34,921 nt of DNA. Origin: Clostridia bacterium. GTDB lineage: Bacteria > Bacillota_A > Clostridia > Christensenellales > CAG-138. A program made the position numbers and the translations under genes. Of the stretch, positions 30,388 to 34,921 are shown piece by piece. Position 1 is the stretch's first letter; the number at the start of each line of letters is the position of its first letter. The stretch covers positions 1 through 34,921 of the forward strand of contig JAFZJT010000249.1 of NCBI GenBank assembly GCA_017553815.1, written 5' to 3'. The notes beneath the pieces were generated by a model. It was not told the origin of the DNA, did no database searches, and saw nothing but the letters and a program-made list of their open reading frames with translations.

Positions 30388-31697
30388 ATTCTGTCCTCAA
30401 AAATCAATTCATCGATTTCATTTAGCGCCCTCTCGGAGATAAGCGAGTATCTTTTAAGCTTATCCCTCGGCGCGTTCTCAAGGCTCTGCATGATGCCGAA
30501 ATTTATATTCATCGGCTGGAACGAGCCTCCGTTATATTCGCTCACATAGTGCGCAAGCGCGCCTATGGCGGTTTTTCTTGAAAGATCGATGCGCTCAAGC
30601 CCCTTGAGCTTTCGCGCAAGGCAGAGCCCCGCGTAAAACCCGCTTGCCGCGCTCTCGATATAGCCCTCAACGCCCGTTATCTGCCCCGCGAAGAACACGC
30701 CGGGCTTTTCCCGAAGCTCGTATTCGCTCGTCAGGTGCTTGGGCGATCGGAGATAAGAATTGCGGTGCATAACGCCGTAGCGCATGAACTCCGCGTTTTC
30801 AAGCCCCGGGATCATGCCGAACACGCGGCGTTGCTCGGGGAACTTGAGATTGGTTTGAAAGCCGACGATATTATAGAGCGTTCCCTCGGCGTTGTCCTGC
30901 CGAAGCTGGACCACGGCGAACGGCTTTTTCCCGTCGCTCGCGGTGAGGTCGGTTAGCCCCACGGGCTTCATCGGCCCGAATGCAAGCGTTTGCTCGCCCC
31001 TTCGCGCCATGACTTCAACGGGCATACAGCCCTCGAAAACGCTTTTATCCTCAAAGCCGTGGAGCGGCGCGGTCTCGGCCGTCGCCAGCGCGCGAACGAA
31101 GGTGAAGTATTCAAGCGCCGTCATCGGGCAGTTCAGATAGTCGCTTCCTCGGTCGTATCTCGACGCCCTCTTCACCTTGCTCATATCGAGCGAATCGAGC
31201 GAAACTATCGGCGCCGCCGCGTCAAAAAAGTGCAGACTGTCGCCAAGAAGCGCCTCGATGCTTTGCATGAGTTCGCCGTCTGTAAGCGGCCCCGTTGCGA
31301 TGATGACTGGCGCATCGGGAACGCTTGTGACCTCCTCGGAAACAAGCTCTATATTCGGATCGCTCTTTATGCGCTCCGTCACCATTTCGGAAAAGCCTTC
31401 CCTATCCACGGCAAGTGCGCCGCCGGCGGGAACGCGGGTCGCGTCCGCGCATTCCATAACGAGCGAGCCGAGCCGACGAAGCTCCTCCTTCAGAAGCCCC
31501 ACGGCGTTGTCGAGCTTATCCGAGCGCAGGGAATTGGAGCACACCAGCTCGCAAAGGTCGTTTGACTTATGCGCTGGAGTATGCTTTTCGGGCTTCATCT
31601 CATAGAGCCGAACCCTTATCCCCATCCTCGAGAGCGTGTGCGCGGCTTCACAGCCCGCGAGCCCCGCTCCGATGACGCTTGCGCCCAGCTTATCCAA
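30378..31697 (-). CDS. trmFO: Folate/FAD-dependent tRNA (uracil-5-)-methyltransferase TrmFO
   Basis: TrmFO makes 5-methyluridine at position 54 of tRNA using methylene-tetrahydrofolate and FAD. The FAD motif is [12 protein letters not shown] (8-19). Family segments include [27 protein letters not shown] with Cys53 and [13 protein letters not shown] with Cys224, two cysteines of the catalytic site, and [17 protein letters not shown]. Its length of 439 residues is normal. The start is TTG at 31697, since the topA end carries AGGAGG and the TTG follows TGA-T directly; no ATG would give a full N-terminus. The gene lies between topA and hslV. Confidence 0.96.
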   Translation of the reverse strand: MDKLGASVIGAGLAGCEAAHTLSRMGIRVRLYEMKPEKHTPAHKSNDLCELVCSNSLRSDKLDNAVGLLKEELRRLGSLVMECADATRVPAGGALAVDREGFSEMVTERIKSDPNIELVSEEVTSVPDAPVIIATGPLTDGELMQSIEALLGDSLHFFDAAAPIVSLDSLDMSKVKRASRYDRGSDYLNCPMTALEYFTFVRALATAETAPLHGFEDKSVFEGCMPVEVMARRGEQTLAFGPMKPVGLTDLTASDGKKPFAVVQLRQDNAEGTLYNIVGFQTNLKFPEQRRVFGMIPGLENAEFMRYGVMHRNSYLRSPKHLTSEYELREKPGVFFAGQITGVEGYIESAASGFYAGLCLARKLKGLERIDLSRKTAIGALAHYVSEYNGGSFQPMNINFGIMQSLENAPRDKLKRYSLISERALNEIDELIFEDRIWK

Positions 31698-31698
31698 A

Positions 31699-33816
31699 TC
31701 AATCCTCCTGCTCCTGCTGTTCCTGCTTTTTGCCTTCGCCGCGCTTGATATAGCCGCAGTCCTTATCCTCGCAGGCGACGTATCTTCCGTTTACCCTTAT
31801 CTTTTGAACGAGCATCTTGCCGCACTTGGGGCAGGCTTCGCCCGTGGGTCTGTCCCATGAAACGTAGTCGCAATCGGGATAGCGCTCACAGCCGTAGAAT
31901 GCCTTGCCCTTCTTGCCCGTGCGCTTTATGATATCCGCGCCGCATTTGGGGCATTTTACGCCTATCTTATCGAGTATCGCCTTGGTATTCTTGCAGGTGG
32001 GATAGTTCGGGCAGGCGAGAAATCTGCCGAAGCGCCCTTCCTTATAGACCATCATCGCGCCGCATTTATCGCAGGGGATATCCGAGACCTCGGGCTTTAT
32101 CTCAACGCGCTCAACGCTTTCAAACGCCTTGTCGAGCGACTCCTTGAAGGGGGTGTAGAAATCCCCGATGATGTTCTGCCAGCGCTCCTTGCCCTCTTCG
32201 ACAGAGTCAAGGCGCGATTCCATCCCCGCGGTGAACTTAACGTCCACAATGCGAGCGAAATTGTCCTCCATGAGCTTGTTCACGATGAAGCCGAGCTCCG
32301 TAGGAACGAGCTGTTTCTTTTCTTTTTCAACATAGCCTCGCTCGATTATGGTTGAGATGGTCGGCGAATAGGTGCTCGGACGTCCGATGCCGAGCTCCTC
32401 GAGCGTTTTAACGAGCGAAGCCTCGGTGTAGCGCGGCGGGGGCTCGGTGAAGTTCTGCTTGGGGGTGATTCCGACGTATTTCGGATGGTCGCCCTCGCTC
32501 ATCGCGGGAAGATTCGCGCTTCCCTCGTCCTCGGCGTCCTCGTCCGCGCTCTTATACACGGCGGTGAAGCCGTCGAAGAGCGTTCTCGAGCCCGTGGTGC
32601 GGTAGGAGCAGACCTCGGGGGTCTCGGTATCGATATTCACCGTGGTGGTCTCCACGAGCGCCTCGCTCATCTGGCTTGCAAGGAAGCGCTCATAAATGAG
32701 CTTATAGAGCTTATACTGACCCGGCTCGAGCGAATCCTTTATCGAAGCGGGAGTCAGATACATGTCGGTTGGCCTTATCGCCTCGTGCGCATCCTGCGCG
32801 CCCGTTCTGCCCTTATAGAAATTCGGCTTTTCGGGAACGTATTTATCGCCGTACTGCACCGCGATATACTCCCTCGCGGCCTGCTGCGCCTCAGTCGAGA
32901 TGCGAACGGAGTCGGTTCGCATATAGGTTATGAGACCGATGCTGCCCTTGCCCTTGATATTGATGCCCTCGTAGAGCTGTTGGGCGCAGAGCATGGTGCG
33001 CTTGGGGGGCATGCTCGCCCTGTTGGACGCGTCCTGGAGCATGGAGCTGGTCGTATAGGGCGCGGGGGCATGGCGAAGCTTCTTGGCGGTCTTAACGCCG
33101 CTCACGACATAGCTTGCACCCTCGCTGAGAGCAACGACGCGCTTTGCCTCCTCCTCGCTCTTGAGCTCGGTCTTTTTGCCGTTCATGCCGTAGAACTTCG
33201 CCTCGAAATTATGCCTTCCGTGGTGGAGCTTGACGGCGATCGTCCAATACTCCTTCGGAATGAAGTCCTGTATCTCGCGCTCGCGGTCGCAGATTATCTT
33301 GGTGGTAACGCTCTGCACCCTGCCCGCGGAGAGACCCTTTTTGACCTTTACCCAAAGAAGGGGGCTCAGCTTGTAGCCGAGAAGACGGTCGAGCACGCGC
33401 CTTGCCTGCTGCGCGTCAACAAGACTCAAGTCGATGCTTCTTGGCGATTTGATCGATTTTTGGATAACATTTTTGGTTATCTCGTTGAAAACAACGCGGC
33501 ATTTCGCGGCGGGGTCGAGCTTGAGCATATTCGCAAGATGCCACGAGATCGCCTCGCCCTCTCGGTCGGGGTCGGTTGCGAGATACACATGGGAGGCGGA
33601 TTTTGCCTCTCTGCGTATTTTTTCGATAACGTCGCCCCTGCCGCGCAGGGTGATGTACTTGGGCTCGAAATCGGCGTCCACGTCAACGCCGAGCTGACTC
33701 TTGGGAAGGTCGCGCACATGACCGTTGGACGCGATGACCTTATATTTTGAGCCGAGATACTTTTCGATCGTCTTTGCCTTTGACGGGGACTCAACGATTA
33801 TCAGATTCTCTGCCAT
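31699..33816 (-). CDS. topA: DNA topoisomerase I
   Basis: This 705-residue type IA enzyme relaxes negative supercoils. The Toprim domain starts [19 protein letters not shown] with acidic residues in [16 protein letters not shown] (80-95). The active-site Tyr298 is in [10 protein letters not shown]. Three C-terminal zinc-finger modules follow ([20 protein letters not shown] to [16 protein letters not shown] to CERYPDC; CPKCGKM to CEDKDC), then a Lys/Gln/Glu tail. ATG after AGGAGG (CCTCCT on the plus strand at about 33823). dprA lies 82 bases upstream and trmFO one base downstream. Confidence 0.98.
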   Translation of the reverse strand: MAENLIIVESPSKAKTIEKYLGSKYKVIASNGHVRDLPKSQLGVDVDADFEPKYITLRGRGDVIEKIRREAKSASHVYLATDPDREGEAISWHLANMLKLDPAAKCRVVFNEITKNVIQKSIKSPRSIDLSLVDAQQARRVLDRLLGYKLSPLLWVKVKKGLSAGRVQSVTTKIICDREREIQDFIPKEYWTIAVKLHHGRHNFEAKFYGMNGKKTELKSEEEAKRVVALSEGASYVVSGVKTAKKLRHAPAPYTTSSMLQDASNRASMPPKRTMLCAQQLYEGINIKGKGSIGLITYMRTDSVRISTEAQQAAREYIAVQYGDKYVPEKPNFYKGRTGAQDAHEAIRPTDMYLTPASIKDSLEPGQYKLYKLIYERFLASQMSEALVETTTVNIDTETPEVCSYRTTGSRTLFDGFTAVYKSADEDAEDEGSANLPAMSEGDHPKYVGITPKQNFTEPPPRYTEASLVKTLEELGIGRPSTYSPTISTIIERGYVEKEKKQLVPTELGFIVNKLMEDNFARIVDVKFTAGMESRLDSVEEGKERWQNIIGDFYTPFKESLDKAFESVERVEIKPEVSDIPCDKCGAMMVYKEGRFGRFLACPNYPTCKNTKAILDKIGVKCPKCGADIIKRTGKKGKAFYGCERYPDCDYVSWDRPTGEACPKCGKMLVQKIRVNGRYVACEDKDCGYIKRGEGKKQEQQEQED

Positions 33817-33898
33817 ATTTCCTCCTATGTGAACCGCTCGCGGTTGTTCGCCCGCAGCGGAAAATCTCTTGTTTTACTTTATTCTCGGCAAAATCGGT

Positions 33899-34921
33899 CT
33901 ATTCAGCCGAATAGACTCTGCACGGTAACTGCTTTATTAAACCCGAAAATTCCAATTCTGTCAAGTGCAGGATCAGCTTTTCTTGCGGAATTTCTGTTTT
34001 TTCCAGGAGTTCGTCGATGCTTTTTTCGCCCAAAAGGAGCGTTTCGTATACGATGCGGACATCTCCCGAGAGCGTTTTCGCCGCGCTCGCCGCTCCGTTT
34101 GAAACGGTGTGGCTTTCCGCTCTTTCGCGCGCAAGACCGAGCATCTCCACGAGATCCTCCGCGCCGTATACGGGCTGTGCCCAGCCCTTTTTGAGCATAT
34201 CGTTCGTGCCGCAGTTGAGCTGCTCTGTTATCCTGCACGGCACAGCGTACACATCCCTTCCCTGCTCGAGGGCACAGGAAACGGTTATCATCGTTCCGCT
34301 CTTTTTGCCCGCTTCGATCACAAGAAGCGCGGGCGAGATGCCGCTTATTATGCGGTTTCGCATCGGGAAGGAATACTGCGTTGCCTTCGTTCTCGGAAGA
34401 TACTCGCTCAAAATAACGCCGCGCTCGAGTATTTTTTCAAGGGTCTTCTGCGTGTTGTCGCTCTTACTGACGAGCACGCCCTGACCGAGCACCGCCGCCG
34501 TCGGATAAGGCGAGCGCTCTGACTTGAGCGCGCCCTCATGGGCATAGCTGTCGCACCCGTAGGCAAGACCCGAGATGACCGTCGCTCCGTTTTCCGAAAG
34601 CGTTCTTCCCATCATATCCGCCACGGTGCGCCCGTAGTCCGAGCAGCGCCGCGTTCCGACCGCCGAAACTGGCGAAGCTATCGGGCTTTCCGCCATCGCG
34701 CCGCGCGCATAGAGCACATATGGCGGATCGGGTATATTCAAAAGAAGGGGCGGATAGAGAGGATCGGTCTTGGTTATCGCACGGATTTCGTCCCTTTCAA
34801 GACCCGCGATAAAGTCCTCAAGATAGCTTTCATTTGCGCAAAGAGCGATCCTGCGCCTTTTTTCCATGCCGAGATTGCCGTAATCGGCGCTGCCGTCGAG
34901 CACCCGCGCATGGGTCTCGCA
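33899..34921 (-). CDS. dprA: DNA processing protein DprA, 5' partial
   Basis: DprA binds incoming single-stranded DNA and loads RecA during natural transformation, but it is widely conserved in non-competent bacteria. The frame is open to the right edge, so the true start and part of the N-terminal SAM-like domain lie outside the window. Visible parts are the SxVGTRR start of the Rossmann-like domain (AVGTRRCSDYGRTVADMMG), ISGLAYGCDSYAHEGAL, the GvilSEy segment and FPMRNRIISGISPALLVIEA, KSGTMITVSCALEQGRDVYA. A C-terminal winged-helix DprA domain (about the last 65 residues) follows an Ala/Ser linker. It begins the run dprA-topA-trmFO-hslV-hslU, all on the minus strand. Confidence 0.95.
   Translation of the reverse strand, partial: CETHARVLDGSADYGNLGMEKRRRIALCANESYLEDFIAGLERDEIRAITKTDPLYPPLLLNIPDPPYVLYARGAMAESPIASPVSAVGTRRCSDYGRTVADMMGRTLSENGATVISGLAYGCDSYAHEGALKSERSPYPTAAVLGQGVLVSKSDNTQKTLEKILERGVILSEYLPRTKATQYSFPMRNRIISGISPALLVIEAGKKSGTMITVSCALEQGRDVYAVPCRITEQLNCGTNDMLKKGWAQPVYGAEDLVEMLGLARERAESHTVSNGAASAAKTLSGDVRIVYETLLLGEKSIDELLEKTEIPQEKLILHLTELEFSGLIKQLPCRVYSAE

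Noticed and set aside
32485..33750. 421-codon plus-strand open frame opposite topA
   Set aside because: topA is certain by motif; this frame has no start signals and no domain.
1..34921. tRNA, rRNA or known riboswitch genes
   Set aside because: No cloverleaf with GTTCNA-type arms, rRNA segments or riboswitch-like conserved leader was recognised by eye; a covariance-model scan could still find weak ones.

Overview
The window looks like a chromosomal piece of a moderately GC-rich member of the Bacillota (Clostridia-like). The evidence is strong AAGGAGG-type ribosome binding sites, sigma-A promoters with 17-nt spacers, TTG and GTG starts backed by good Shine-Dalgarno sites, the dprA-topA-trmFO-hslV-hslU gene order, a SleB/CwlJ-type wall hydrolase, a sortase, a dockerin domain and a CD1871A-type CXXC protein. 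No rRNA, tRNA or CRISPR array was seen. The species cannot be named from this sequence.

Layout. 1-4240 (plus): the 3' end of a beta-lactamase-family serine hydrolase, a gene-free stretch, then a small cluster made of an unrecognised kinase-like protein, a GNAT acetyltransferase, and a third gene that fuses a GNAT domain to a paralogue of the first protein. 4353-7115 (minus): NYN-domain protein, YebC/PmpR regulator and a proline-rich sortase. A back-to-back promoter pair at 7205-7262 separates these from argS. 7303-12287 (plus): argS, prfB with its programmed +1 frameshift, ybaB, recR and an unrecognised conserved-looking gene. Intergenic repeats lie on both sides of prfB. 12378-13118 (minus): an HTH regulator and a small partner that shares its C-terminal domain.

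13211-14965 (minus) is an AT-richer restriction-modification remnant: the C-terminal part of a C5 cytosine methyltransferase, a complete-looking HNH endonuclease, and a C-terminally truncated Vsr nuclease. 15052-17523 (minus): an ABC exporter and msrA. 17800-23880 (plus): the most unusual region. It encodes a secreted TlpA-like thioredoxin with InlB-type repeats and a dockerin, a second TlpA-like lipoprotein, a one-helix CXXC protein, a NapH-like membrane iron-sulfur protein, and then, from its own promoter, a large surface protein with a sortase-like signal in its middle followed at once by a second export-type segment. These genes plausibly form an envelope thiol-redox module in which a membrane Fe-S protein and the small CXXC protein pass electrons to exported thioredoxins. 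msrA lies divergently next to it.

23952-34921 (minus): a mannose-1-phosphate guanylyltransferase-like fusion protein, a lipoprotein wall hydrolase with four SH3 domains, and a tight housekeeping operon hslU, hslV, trmFO, topA, dprA that runs off the right edge. The hydrolase sits directly downstream of hslU on the same strand.
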